Translations under genes and position numbers: made by a program
Shown: piece after piece, positions 1 through 8,568 of the stretch
Position numbering within the stretch: position 1 is the first letter of the stretch
Layout: every line of letters starts with the position of its first letter
Assembly (NCBI GenBank): GCA_003427395.1
Contig: BFEA01000868.1
Coordinates: forward strand, 80,092 to 105,483
Source: Chara braunii
Taxonomy: Eukaryota > Streptophyta > Charophyceae > Charales > Characeae
Direction of reading: 5' to 3'
Length of the DNA stretch: 25,392 bases
The notes under the pieces: model-generated
Databases searched by the model: none
What the model saw: only the letters and a program-made list of their open reading frames with translations
Told to the model about the DNA's origin: nothing

Positions 1-393
1 TCGATTCTGGTCTACAGTTGCCTCCGTGACACGTATCGCGAAATGAGCGGCCTGTTCCTCGTGAGCAGATCGGATCCAATCGTATCTTTGGAAGGGATGG
101 GGAACTGTCAGCCACGAACCCGATCCGTCAGTTTTACGCTTTTCCAAATGACCGTTGATCCATCGATAGTCCCGAGATCTCTCGGTCGCCCTACGTCTGT
201 CGTGTTTGGTGAGATGGCCCAATGATAATCCCGCTAATTTTGCCAATAAAATTTTATCCGTCCAGACTTCCGCTCGTCGGTATTTCTCGTCGTATTCAGG
301 TCCGTCCGTTCGGGCGGCCTCAAATCGAACCTCCGTAGGGAGCTTGTTCGTTCTACATAGGGGGCACCTCCATTCCTTGCTATTTGTCCAATA
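1..393 (-). pseudogene. Ty3/gypsy integrase, N-terminal part (runs off left edge)
   Basis: On the minus strand one frame stays open from the TGA at 394-396 to base 1. It begins with the last two cysteines of the PHD-like finger (about 355-366). A charged linker follows, then a segment containing VPHPFQRYDW and SAHEEQAAHF, which resembles the start of the HHCC zinc-binding domain of retroviral-type integrases (first two His in HxxxxxH spacing). The CxxC half and the DDE catalytic core would lie beyond the window edge and cannot be judged. Integrase would insert the cDNA copy into the host genome. The frame is the same as that of the upstream RT-RNase H region, so this is probably part of one pol polyprotein. 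The IN assignment rests on a short diverged stretch plus its position after RNase H. Confidence 0.6.
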
Positions 394-516
394 TCAAACG
401 CAGGCCCCGTGCGCACGGTTGATACACATGGCACATTCTACCCAATCGACAAACCCAGTTTCGAAGGGATGACAGTCGACCCCATAAACCCATGCAATGC
501 ACGTGCAAAAATAACA
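355..516 (-). other. PHD-type zinc finger in pol, between RNase H and integrase
   Basis: The minus-strand frame that opens at 672 contains CYFC (about 505-516), then WVECAMCINRAHGACV, then a TGA (394-396), then EWRCPLCR (352-375). The spacing is C-x2-C, 23 residues, C-x2-C-x4-H-x2-C, and finally W-x-C-P-x-C. This is the C4HC3 pattern of a PHD finger, including the aromatic residue before the last cysteine pair. PHD fingers commonly bind histone H3 tails. In a retrotransposon one could in principle steer integration or bind host chromatin, as chromodomains do in chromoviruses; that role is inference. The finger is interrupted by one stop between its fifth and sixth cysteines. Cysteine pattern and order are seen directly; family membership is by pattern only. 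Confidence 0.65.
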
Positions 517-735
517 GAATTTATCGGGGAGGGTGGCAAAGAAAGCGGAGGACGTGAGAGGGGCAGTATTAGCAGGAGATGAAGGGGTTGCGGAGGCGAG
601 TGGAGTAACCATGATGCTAGAGGAGGAGAGGATGAAGGGAGGGTAGAATAAAACAATTAGTCCTCGTGCCATTTACTGCTTCGATAAGATCTCCACTTGG
701 CCGTACCGAGGTCCGATCTCCTGTTAGGGTTCGTT
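394..735 (-). pseudogene. Pol spacer and PHD-containing segment after RNase H
   Basis: Between the end of the RNase H frame (TGA 736-738) and the PHD finger, the same minus-strand frame has two further TAA codons (724-726 and 673-675). An ATG follows at 670-672. The segment after that ATG is hydrophobic, then Ser/Thr/Pro/Ala-rich (MVTPLASATPSSP region, about 575-612), before the cysteine-rich finger. Either pol was once continuous here and has decayed, or the finger and integrase belong to a separate downstream ORF starting at 672 or 612. Three stops within 66 bases favour decay or a genuine ORF boundary; one copy cannot settle it. Confidence 0.5.
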
Positions 736-2622
736 TCACGGAATCACCTTCCCACCTTTTGGAACCTTCTCAGGCCGATGAAGACGTGTTAGCCCATCCG
801 CATTCTCGTGTCTCTCGTGCTTCCGATGGCGGATGTCAAAGTCCATGCGCTGCAACACCGTTGCCCATCGCCTGATCATGCCTGAGTAATCCTTCGACTT
901 CTTCAGAGCAAACAGGGGCTCATGATCAGTCACCAGGGTGAATTTTTGCCCGTACAGGTAAGCTCGAAAGTGACTGATCCCCCAGAGAGCCGCATAACAT
1001 TCGCCCGTTGGAGCGGCGTAATTGCGCTTGCAGGCGGGCACCAATTGGGACGCATATTCTACCACATTTTCGAGTCTGATTGGTCTCACCTGGGCAAGGA
1101 TCGCCGAAATCGCCTCTGGCTGCCAGTTGGTGATGAGAACGAAAGGTTTTTCGGGATCTGGTCTTATAAGGACCGGAGCCGAAATGAGAGCAGCCTTGAG
1201 TTTGGAAAACGCTTGATCGCACTCCGGCGTCCTGATCAATGGCTGATCCTTTTGCAGGAGATTTGTGAGGGGTCCCGCAATCGCCGCGAAGCCCTTGATA
1301 ATTGTTCGGTAATACGAGGCTAGGCCTAGGAAGGTGCGAACTTGCGTGATAGTGGTAGGCACTGACGCGTCCCTAACAGCTGCCACCTTCAGCGGCTCCG
1401 ATTGGAGTTCCTTGTCCGTCACCACGTGCCCCAAGAAGGGAATGATGGTGAGGAAAAATTGACACTTCTCAAGCGCCACCTTGAAACCTGCATCTCGTAA
1501 CCCATGCAGTGCCCATTCAATGTGCTGCACGTGTCCCTCGTAGGAGCTCGAATACACTAGGATGTCATCCATGTACTCAATCACGCAGTAGTTGATGATG
1601 CTCTGCGCTAGACGAGCCTTCCGTACGAAATTCTGAAAAGCCATATTCATGGCCCGCTGAAACGTGGCAGGCGCATTGCAAATTCCCATCGGACATCGAA
1701 CCCACTGCCACGTATCTTTAAACAGCACAAGGGCCGTTTTCGGCCGATCTTCTTCCCGGACAAGAAGATGATGAAACCCATGACGAACATCAATCTTGCT
1801 GTAAAATCAAGCATCCCCAATTGCATCCAATAACTCATCAATCCGGGGGAGGGGATACACATCTTTAATCGTGATTTCATTTAGTTTTCGATAATCAATG
1901 CAAATGCGAATCCCTCCAGCCTTTTTAGGTACGATCACTACAGGGAAAGACCATGGCCCTATAGCGGGTTCGATCCATCCATTAGCTTCGAACTCCTTAA
2001 TCCGCTGAAAGGCGGCCGCTCGTTGAGCTGGCGAGTATTGGTAGGGAGCGCAACTAATAGGTGGATGATCTCTCGTGAGAATGGCATGTTCAATTACATT
2101 AGTTAAGCCAATATAATTGTCCTGCACGCTCAACACTTCTGCGTAACTATTTAATATACAGATTAATGACTTCCGAAGTTCCGCGGGAACGTGACTTGGG
2201 AGGGGGATCGTCGATTCCCCGGATATATTAAGGGGCATATTAATCCAATCAACCGGCCGTTCCCGCCGCTCATGGACACTAGAGAAAACGGAACTACTAG
2301 TGCGAACAGAAAAGACAGTTGCTATCATCGGGGACTCAGCGGGGCTGATCATCTCTGTTTTTTTAGTTTCAGTGCCGGTCTCTGAGCCAACCGAAGTTGG
2401 TTCCATAGTTAGCCCTGTTAGATCCGTCATTTCTTGCATCGGATTAGGTACGTCACTTACCGGTGCTTCCGTTTCTTGTTTAATCAAGGCGATGGTGACT
2501 CCTGTTGTTAATAACGGTCGTGGCGGAAAAAACAGAGACATCCAAATACTGTTCCGTTCGTTGATAACGCGTTCGTAAAGAAAGAGCTCCTTCGTATAAT
2601 GTGCGAGGGGGTTCCAAATCAT
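736..2622 (-). pseudogene. Ty3/gypsy reverse transcriptase and RNase H
   Basis: One minus-strand frame is open from above 2622 to 738 except for a TGA at 1807-1809, which falls just before the first catalytic motif (KIDVRHGFHH). RT landmarks in order are GWIEPAIGPWSFPVVIVPKK, GIRICIDYRKLNEITIKDVY, the KIDVRHG motif, CPMGICNAPATFQR and the YMDD box at 1564-1575 (EYMDDILVYS). The connection domain has FLGLASYYRTIIKGFA. RNase H follows, with FVLITNWQPEAISAIL, TGECYAALWGISHFR, TLVTDHEPLFAL and HENADGLTRLHR. The usual first RNase H aspartate is Asn here (1126-1128). The enzyme would copy element RNA to cDNA in cytoplasmic particles. This copy looks dead: it has an internal stop and a lost catalytic residue. 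Confidence 0.93.
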
Positions 2623-3631
2623 CAGCCAGGTCGGAAACTTGTAATATGGGTTCCCCGAGGAGGACTGAAGGACTGACCTGGGTTGCTAGAGGCGTGAATG
2701 CACTGTCTTCAGAATCCATGTGGAAGCTTCGAGCGGTGTCGGGGCATACTCGAAATTCTTCGAGGGTTTCGTGTTCGAAAAGTTCAACCAGATGCTTCCA
2801 TTCTTCTTTACTGGGCATCTCTTTTTCGTATTCTCGTTCCCTGATTCCATCCCCGAGGCGCGAGGGGGAGCACTCCCCGGGATCAATGGCTCGGATCATC
2901 GCTATTTGGGTCGAGTTAGGAACTCGTTTTATCGTTCGGGTGGAAACCCACAAAGGAACTGTCTGAGGCTTTCCCCCGGTTTGCGTGAGCACTAGTTGTT
3001 TCGAATCGAAATGCAATCGTGCGCCTACAACCATTGCCCCAGGTAATCCCAACAACACAGAGTAGGAACGTACGTCGATTACAAGTGCGTTAACTAGGAC
3101 GTGTACTCGTCCGACTTTTACAGCCACGTTTTCGATAATCCCTACAATATTCATTGTTTCCTCGTCGACAGAGACATAGTTGTCTTTGCCAGATTGAGGA
3201 AGAATGGACTCAAGTCGCCCCGTTTTCTTGATGGTATCTAATGATATGGCCACTGCAGACGACCCTGTGTCGATAAGGGCATTAAACGGCTTGCCCCAAA
3301 CTTCACAGTCACATTCCGCACTTTTCCATAGCACCGGTCGAGCTCGTACGAAGTGATCCTTTTCTGCTAAAGAGATCGCTGCTATACGGGCGGCTTCATG
3401 TTCGGGCTCTTTTGTGCCAGGTTCGGGAGACGCGACTTCCTCGCTTCCTTCCTTCTTCTTCAACATCCGTTGTATGCACTGATAAGTGAAACACTTTTGA
3501 TTTTTCTGGCATTGTTGTAGAAGCTTATCGTTCGCCACTTCAGATATGGTGAGCAGATGTCCCACTGGGACGGGCACGCGAATGTCTAACTGCTTGAGTG
3601 TTCTCAGTACGTCAATATCTCCTGTCCGAAA
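2480..3631 (-). pseudogene. Ty3/gypsy aspartic protease and pro-RT linker
   Basis: The minus-strand frame is open from the TAG at 3632-3634 to a stop at 2480-2482. It starts with a conserved-looking stretch (LKQLDIRVPVPVGHLLTIS) and a Lys/Glu-rich linker. The protease follows: active-site ALIDTGSSAVAIS with DTGS at 3260-3271, about 90 residues of beta-rich sequence, and SVLLGLPGAMVVGARLHFD as the flap-distal LG-P motif. A long acidic linker leads towards RT. The RT frame overlaps this one between 2480 and 2622 and differs by one position, so a frame change lies there. The protease cleaves the Gag-Pol polyprotein. It is in frame with gag upstream, separated only by one TAG. Confidence 0.85.
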
Positions 3632-4519
3632 CTACAGTCCTGGATTGGATTCGCGATCGTCCCACTCGAGATCGTCTGGGACCGATCGGATTGCTCCGAT
3701 CATGCCTGCGAGATGGAGATAGTCGAGAGGGTCGACCACGTCAGCGGCGTCAGAGGAAGAAGCTCCCGAGGTTGACGCTGTTATCAATGACGGGGAAGGC
3801 TGCTCGGGGGCATATGCCCCGAGTTCTCCTCCTTGGTTCGTATCCATCAAAGCGGCCACTCGTCCTTGATTCAGGGCTACGGGGGTCGCCGCAGGTGGGT
3901 GCTGACTTCGCCTGGGCTGCGGGCAATCGCGGGCGAAATGTCCGGGCTGTTTGCAGTTAAAACACTCGATCTTTCCGGCCTGATTTGCTAGATGAGGGAA
4001 CTGAGGTGCATAACCTGGAGTAGGTGGGGCAGGTAGGAGTGGAAATGACGCAGGGGCAGACCGAGCAGGAGCCGGGTTAGGCTTGATCAACCTGCTCATT
4101 ATCTGCTCCATCCTTTCCATATGGGCGGCCTGCATTTGGATCAAATTACTTATCCATTCGGACTGTTTGGTAATGGCTGTATGGATCATCTGGGCAAGAT
4201 GTAAGTTGGTTACGGCTGGCGAGGGGGATCCAGGTGGGATCCCACTCATGACTGTCGCAATTGGTTGATTCACTGGGGGAGGGGGAGAAGAGACAGGCGG
4301 GGTATCGGAAACAGATCTCTCGGGGAGATCATGGTCGGAGCGAGGATAGAACCGTTCTACCGCTTGCAACCATGATCGCCTTTTTGCTGCTACATCCCGT
4401 ATAATATTAGTAATATCTTCGTCTCCCTGACTGATATATTTTTTTGTATCGGCCAGGTCCAGTTCTAGTGCTTTTGCGATGATAGTGGGGAACGGGTGCA
4501 CCTTTGGCGGGACTTTTTT
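3632..4519 (-). pseudogene. Ty3/gypsy Gag, C-terminal part with CCHC zinc knuckle
   Basis: This minus-strand frame lies between a TAG at 4520-4522 and a TAG at 3632-3634. It has an N-terminal helical segment, a Pro/Ser-rich linker and a Met/Gln-rich helix (QMQAAHMERMEQIMSRL). The nucleocapsid knuckle CFNCKQPGHFARDCP follows (C-x2-C-x4-H-x4-C), then a polar tail. The knuckle packages element RNA. The frame is the same as the capsid part upstream and the protease downstream. Both flanking TAG codons could have come from CAG by a single C-to-T change; the 3632 stop sits in CTGTAG. A natural leaky stop at the gag-pro border is an alternative I cannot exclude from one copy. Confidence 0.88.
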
Positions 4520-4867
4520 CTACAACTTCCCTTTTAACGCGGGACTTCGTAGGTGATCGATGAACAGATCTCGAGCGGAATTTTCGTCTCGCCCAGATTT
4601 GTCCAGCGTGGTTTGAAATCGATCCACGAAATCGGGCAACAATTCTCCCGGTCCTTGTGGCCGATTTTTAAGTACGTACCACGCGGCATCTTCACTAACT
4701 GTATCAAATCGAGCCAAAAAGGCTTGTTTGAAGGTATTCCAATCTACCCATGCATGCTTTCTAAACCAGTCATGCGAGGTATTGCGGAGTAGCAAGGTAA
4801 GAACGCGGGGAAGATCGGCTGCTCGGGATGGGTATGGTTGGGGAAGAAAGGGAAGGGGGCAGGGATG
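4520..4867 (-). pseudogene. Ty3/gypsy Gag capsid domain (truncated N-terminus)
   Basis: The minus-strand frame is bounded by stops at 4868-4870 and 4520-4522. It contains DLPRVLTLLLRNTSHDWFRK, then WVDWNTFKQAFLARFD and LLPDFVDRFQTTLDKSG. This is the retrotransposon gag (capsid) pattern of W-F and F-x-x-F residues with a DWF before the helix that starts W-x-x-F. Capsid normally has about 100 further residues before this point. Upstream, a different frame opens at an ATG (4894-4896) and reads MVDGTRVIVSIPAPFPFFPN, so the true N-terminus is probably out of frame or partly deleted. The protein assembles the virus-like particle. Confidence 0.8.
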
Positions 4868-4870
4868 CTA

Positions 4871-5020
4871 ACGATCACCCTAGTACCGTCCACCATTGGT
4901 ACAGTTGGTAGGACAACACCAGATATAGATCTGGTTACAGGACGATCTCGATGAGCTAGTTGATGGTCTCTCCTACCTCTCGCCAGTTCGGCCTACTATC
5001 ATCAGAACGGACTTGTGTCG
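4871..5020 (-). other. Ty3 5' leader between primer site and gag
   Basis: This is the untranslated leader of the minus-strand element. It holds a possible gag ATG at 4894-4896. The stretch around that ATG (GTGGACGGTACTAGGG and neighbours on the minus strand) resembles the equivalent place in the second family member near 14360-14400 (minus). The homology of the two copies therefore extends past the LTR into the internal region. Confidence 0.5.
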
Positions 5021-5032
5021 GCTCCGATACCA
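5021..5032 (-). promoter_or_regulatory. Primer binding site, tRNA-iMet-like
   Basis: The minus strand reads TGGTATCGGAGC. The plant initiator-methionine primer site is TGGTATCAGAGC, so 11 of 12 bases agree. It lies directly inside the LTR-homologous block and upstream of gag, where minus-strand cDNA synthesis would be primed. The preceding bases (GTGAGGT) do not give the usual CA LTR end, so the exact border is uncertain. Confidence 0.6.
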
Positions 5033-5194
5033 ACCTCACGCCCTATGCTATCTTCCGTTCGGAGTGTTAACTGTGCGGAAAAGAGGCCCAGAAAAACAAC
5101 AAGAAGGGGTGGCCAAGGATTTTTGGAAATTGAGTGTGCGGACACAGACATATCTGAAATCCCCTATGTTGGTCCGATGAAGCAAGTCGATTAG

Positions 5195-5235
5195 TTTCGC
5201 GCGTCGCGGAATGCGCGCGCGGACTTGGCGCGAAA
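5195..5235. promoter_or_regulatory. Inverted TTTCGCGC pair in LTR
   Basis: TTTCGCGC at 5195-5202 and its reverse complement GCGCGAAA at 5228-5235 frame a CG-rich stretch. TTTSSCGC is the E2F/DP consensus, so this could be a cell-cycle promoter element in the LTR. The second LTR copy does not obviously keep it. Weak evidence. Confidence 0.25.
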
Positions 5236-5251
5236 ACAGAAAGATCCAAAT

Positions 5252-5626
5252 TCAATCCAAAAAGTATTGTCGGGCTTCCCACCGAGCTACGGCTCGTCGT
5301 TTAGAACGGAAAGGCTCTGGCACGCTTCGCGTGTCTCGTTTTCGTATCAGATCTCGTCGTCGTTCATGGGTCAGTTCCGAGTCCGACGTGGATGGTCTCA
5401 GCCGAGTGGCTCTTTCCTTATGCTCGTCCTCACTCCGTATTCGATAGTGGAAGCCCCTCGCTTCGTAGCGATTGAAACGCTGGCACTCCGTGCACAGAAT
5501 GCGGGGCCAATGGGGTGCCACGGCCGTCCACGGAATGACGATCAGCTCGTTAAATGACAACAATATCGAGTAGGGTGGAAAGTGCGTCTCGATAATGACA
5601 AATCCAGCGTCTACGAATCCAGAACA
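5252..5626 (-). CDS. Conserved peptide encoded inside the LTR (probable pol C-terminus)
   Basis: The minus strand codes without stops from the first LTR codon (TGT, Cys, 5624-5626) to a stop at 5252. Key segments are GFVIIETHFPPYSILLSFNE, LIVIPWTAVAPHWPRILCTE and CQRFNRYEARGFHYR, with a C-x2-C pair, followed by a basic tail. Diverged copies at 9244-9519 and 14723-15092 keep the same residues while the DNA differs, which suggests selection on protein. Because the frame is open from the first LTR base, the likely explanation is that pol continues from the internal region into U3 of the 3' LTR, and this is the same sequence seen in the 5' LTR. I do not recognise the domain; the Cys pair could bind zinc. 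The frame runs on past 5626 into flanking DNA only by chance. Confidence 0.6.
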   Translation of the reverse strand, partial: CSGFVDAGFVIIETHFPPYSILLSFNELIVIPWTAVAPHWPRILCTECQRFNRYEARGFHYRIRSEDEHKERATRLRPSTSDSELTHERRRDLIRKRDTRSVPEPFRSKRRAVARWEARQYFLD

Positions 5627-6470
5627 ACGGTTGGCCGGAGNGAANTNGTACTGCCCNCCGATTTGTGCGANGGCTTCTCGTACGTCNCACTNACATACAC
5701 GTGTCCTTTCCTCACTGTAGGGAAAAGGTCGCGTTGGGATGGGAGATACGGGAGGCTGACGCCCAATCGAGGGGTGCTTGTCNGTCCACATATCAATCAA
5801 TCATACATATATATCCAGAGGCATCANTACGAGNGAAAATCATTCATGCGACCCTCAATCTACCCTTCTTGACACACGAGGGAGTAAACACACATCCGCT
5901 TGNTGGTTTCCGGCGCCTTGTTTCTCAAGGTCGCCTGGTGGCGTGGTTGCTGATNTCGTGCCNCGTAAGGCAGATGNCATGCGCCGTGCNTTCGNGACTA
6001 TGGATCTAAACACTCTTNTACTCTCGAACAAAATCCCGACGACATTCGTCTAATCAATTCGAAAAGTCACACATCTNTATACATGCATTCANTGTGGAAG
6101 GTGCGAAAATGAGACATTCACGGNAAAAGTTGAATCGCATNGCACAATACATACGCATCCANCNTTCACAAGACAAGTAGACGAGGTCCTTGCGTAGGAG
6201 GATTATCCAGGAAACNAATGGAAGAGTTCCGGAAGAAGTTNTTTTACGCCGAAACAGGAGGCCGACTCATTCCCATTTAAGAGAGGGACAATCATTCAGA
6301 CGCATCATTATTCAAAAAGGGAGAGAGAGAGAGAGAGAGAGAGAGTCGAGGGAAAGAAAGTCCAAAATAGAAGATGACAAGATCGAAAAAGAGAAAAGTT
6401 CGGCGTCACCGCCGTACACTCACGTCAAAGATAACAATCCACANCAAAGGCGCATACACTATTAATTCCA
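5627..6470. other. Flanking DNA with many single Ns; no gene seen
   Basis: Outside the LTR, this stretch holds some two dozen isolated Ns between 5641 and 6444. It shows no homology that I can see to the flank of the second LTR. No long uninterrupted coding frame carries a recognisable motif. A short GA repeat lies inside it. Confidence 0.5.
6320..6345 (+). repeat. (GA)n microsatellite
   Basis: Pure GA dinucleotide run of about 26 bases. Confidence 0.95.
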
Positions 6471-7690
6471 ATTTGGCCCCGGGCCATTCAACTCAACATC
6501 GATCCTCATACCCGCACCGACGATCCCGGCCGTCGCGTGCTAACTCCCACCGTTGCGATCGTCACCCCGCTGTCGTAAACTTGACACGGTTCGCCCGGAT
6601 CCCACAGTCCGTCGTGGCGATCAGGCGCGCAACCGGCCAGCCTATCGTCAGCCTGACAGGAATCTTCGACTCGCATCAAACACTCTGCCTAGCCACTGCT
6701 TCCCGGAAGCTGGCTCGAACGTAAGAGAGATCTGCGGATGCGCTTGCGGGTTTTATAGTTGCGACAGGGGCGATAGAAGGGGGAGAAGGCGACATGAAAG
6801 CTGACGTGTAAGAGGAGAAGGAGGAGAAGACTTTGAGACGAGTTTTCTACGAACGCCATGCTGATCCCTCGGAACTCAAGGTTCAACCAATCAGATTCGT
6901 CGCGCGATAGGAAGGTTCTATCGATCCACACATCTGGTTGGCGAGCGGGAGTTATCGGGGGATTGATTGCGCGTCGTACGCTCGGCTCAGAGGGTGAGAA
7001 GAGAAAAGGCGCGAGAGGTGGCGCAAGACAGGTCCAAGATTCAGATGATCGAGAAAGGGAAATGGGCGCTCGAAAGCAAGGCGGGAGAGAGAGAGGGAGA
7101 AGAAAAAAAACAGTTACGGGAATAGAGAAAAAGGAGGGAGAAGGGAAGGGAGGCGTGGGAGGGGGTGATGCGGGGGACAGAGAGGAAGAAGCTTTTGCAT
7201 GCACGGCGCCGTCAACAAAAAAAAACGAAAAAGGCACCGAAACAGTTACATTTGGCTCCTAATTCAAAATTGTAATCACCATATCTGCGCGCGAAAAAGC
7301 GACGCGGGAAAAGAAAATCCTACGCTTATTCGTGTCCGGATGAAATTCCGAAAGTTTTCCCCGGTGCGCCCAAGAACATTTACACACCCAAAAAGGACAC
7401 ATCGAAGTTCCGCTTATCCCGGAATTCCCAACTGCCGAGCCCGATTCCCAGTGCGCTCGCTAAGGCGCACGTAAATTCCCATGTATTTCCCGTCTTGCAA
7501 AAAGAAAAACAGAACTCAGAAGTCGAAAAAGCTCTCAGAAAAAGGAAAATGCGACCTCCGAAAACAAAAACTCGAAGTGGGGTTTTCCTGGGGTTGGTGT
7601 GATATAAGCAAAAGACAGGGTACGAAAAATGGCACGGGGTCGGGAAGTAGTTCGTCACAGCGCAGCGCTCCCGGTCGTGCTGCGCCCCCT
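6471..7690. other. Purine-rich intergenic stretch; no gene seen
   Basis: The plus strand is rich in GA/GGA between about 6770 and 7200. A minus-strand open frame (6689-7237) there is low-complexity Ser/Pro/Leu and shows no domain. A TATAAAA on the minus strand at 6751-6757 could be a promoter, but I see no gene downstream of it. E2F-like GCGCGAAA and GCGGGAAA occur near 7290-7310. Confidence 0.4.
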
Positions 7691-8142
7691 CCAATGAAAG
7701 CTCAAGGAGCATTTCCATCACCCCTCCTCTCAAATCACCTGTTACTACCTATCTACCACTACTCCGAAGGTTGTACAGGGGGTCCCTCCAAGCCTAGCTG
7801 CCTCACAACGAAGGGATTGCATGTTGCCCCTTGTCCTAGTGGTTTAGGGTGGGGGTTGGCTGCAGGTGGGGGCCGGCTAACACAAAGACCGCGCATTTTT
7901 TACCAGCAGCTGCGACTCCCTTTTCATCATCCCCCCCCCCTCCCCCATCGAGTAACACTAGTGTCTAATGTCAACACTCTCCCATACACCACACTCACAC
8001 CCGTGTTGGCTAAAGACCCTACTAGTACCGACCAGAGGGAGCAAGCCAACTATTTGAGCTGGTTGGCACCAAACGTACACCTGACGGGTTTGCACCCACA
8101 ACCTGCTGAATGCCGTTTGCGTGCCTAACCAACTGAGCTAGG
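7690..8142 (-). mobile_element. tRNA-headed SINE-like element (copy F)
   Basis: The minus strand begins at about 8142 with TAGCTCAGTTGGTTAGGC (8123-8140), a good polymerase III box A. A box B-like GGGTGCAAACCC follows (8086-8097), with one base off the GGTTCRANNCC consensus. The body contains an inverted GTTGGCT/AGCCAAC pair. The 3' end is not clear: there is no obvious A-tail, and the C-rich run near 7930 may be internal. The start abuts the tail of copy C, so the two elements lie back to back in the same orientation. Confidence 0.5.
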
Positions 8143-8166
8143 GCATTACTCTGCTTCGCTTTAGAG

Positions 8167-8313
8167 TTTTTTTTTCTTTTACCCCCAAGAATCTTTGGTG
8201 GTCCCATTCTTGGAGGTGATATGAGTCTCCTCCAAGAGTGGGATCACCCTTTTGTGATGGCCCCAATCTATTGGTGGGGAGCTGCGCCTGCTGGAAACCG
8301 GGTCCAGCATCCC
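8167..8313 (-). mobile_element. SINE-like element, 3' half (copy C) with 20-bp hairpin
   Basis: In minus orientation the core 8261-8313 (GGGATGCTGGACCCGGTTTC, then a CTCCCCACCAATAGAT segment) is followed by a hairpin and an A-rich tail at about 8167-8181. The hairpin has arms at 8229-8248 and 8197-8216 (18 of 20 pairs) and a 12-base loop at 8217-8228. The core matches copies A and B closely, whereas the hairpin arms are unrelated in sequence to theirs. No 5' tRNA head is identified with certainty. Confidence 0.65.
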
Positions 8314-8390
8314 TTTCCGCTAAAGATCAGAACCAGAGGGGGAGTACCCGGGTTTGCTCAGGTGGCTGTAATGGGTTAGGCCTTTACCTC

Positions 8391-8561
8391 TTCTTCTTCT
8401 TCTTCTTCTTCTTTTTTNTTTTTTTTGTTTTTTTTTTTGTTTTAACAACCCCCCCCGCCGGTGTTAGTGCTGCTGATAAGAGCAGACACCAATAACACTT
8501 GGGGAGAGGCTCCATCTATTGGTGGGGAGCATCACCTGCTGGACATCGGGTCCAGCGTCCC
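8391..8561 (-). mobile_element. SINE-like element, 3' half (copy B) with 13-bp hairpin
   Basis: The core is at 8508-8561 (minus). The hairpin has arms at 8486-8498 and 8461-8473 and the 12-base loop CTGCTCTTATCA (minus, 8474-8485). After a short C/G-rich spacer comes an A-rich tail whose complement is the CTT and T tract at about 8391-8444, which includes one N. The stem has two internal mismatches and one G-T pair when read as RNA of the minus strand. Confidence 0.65.
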
Positions 8562-8568
8562 ATTTTAC

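Larger units (their letters stand above)
5033..5626 (-). repeat. 5' LTR of the Ty3/gypsy element
   Basis: This block aligns along its length with 14512-15092. Shared segments include the minus-strand CCAAAAATCCTTGGC(C/A) stretch near 5111-5128 and the TGTTC start at 5626 (15092 in the other copy). Beyond TGTTC the two copies no longer match, which fits an element boundary with a 5' TG. The inner end is set by the primer site. Length is about 594 bp. The outer half codes for a conserved peptide (separate entry). The left-hand LTR partner would lie outside the window, so LTR-LTR identity and insertion age cannot be judged. Confidence 0.65.

Noticed and set aside
736-875. Plus-strand frames opposite the RT/RNase H and protease regions
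   Set aside because: Shadows of the minus-strand pol gene.
3632-3634. TAG at the gag-pro border as a programmed readthrough stop
   Set aside because: Several similar C-to-T-type stops occur along the same frame, so decay explains it without a special mechanism.
5627-5800. Extension of the LTR peptide upstream of the Cys codon
   Set aside because: The second LTR copy stops matching at TGTTC, so this part is flank and its openness is aided by Ns.
6689-7237. 182-codon minus frame with Ser/Pro/Leu runs
   Set aside because: Low-complexity antisense of a purine-rich stretch with no domain or start context.
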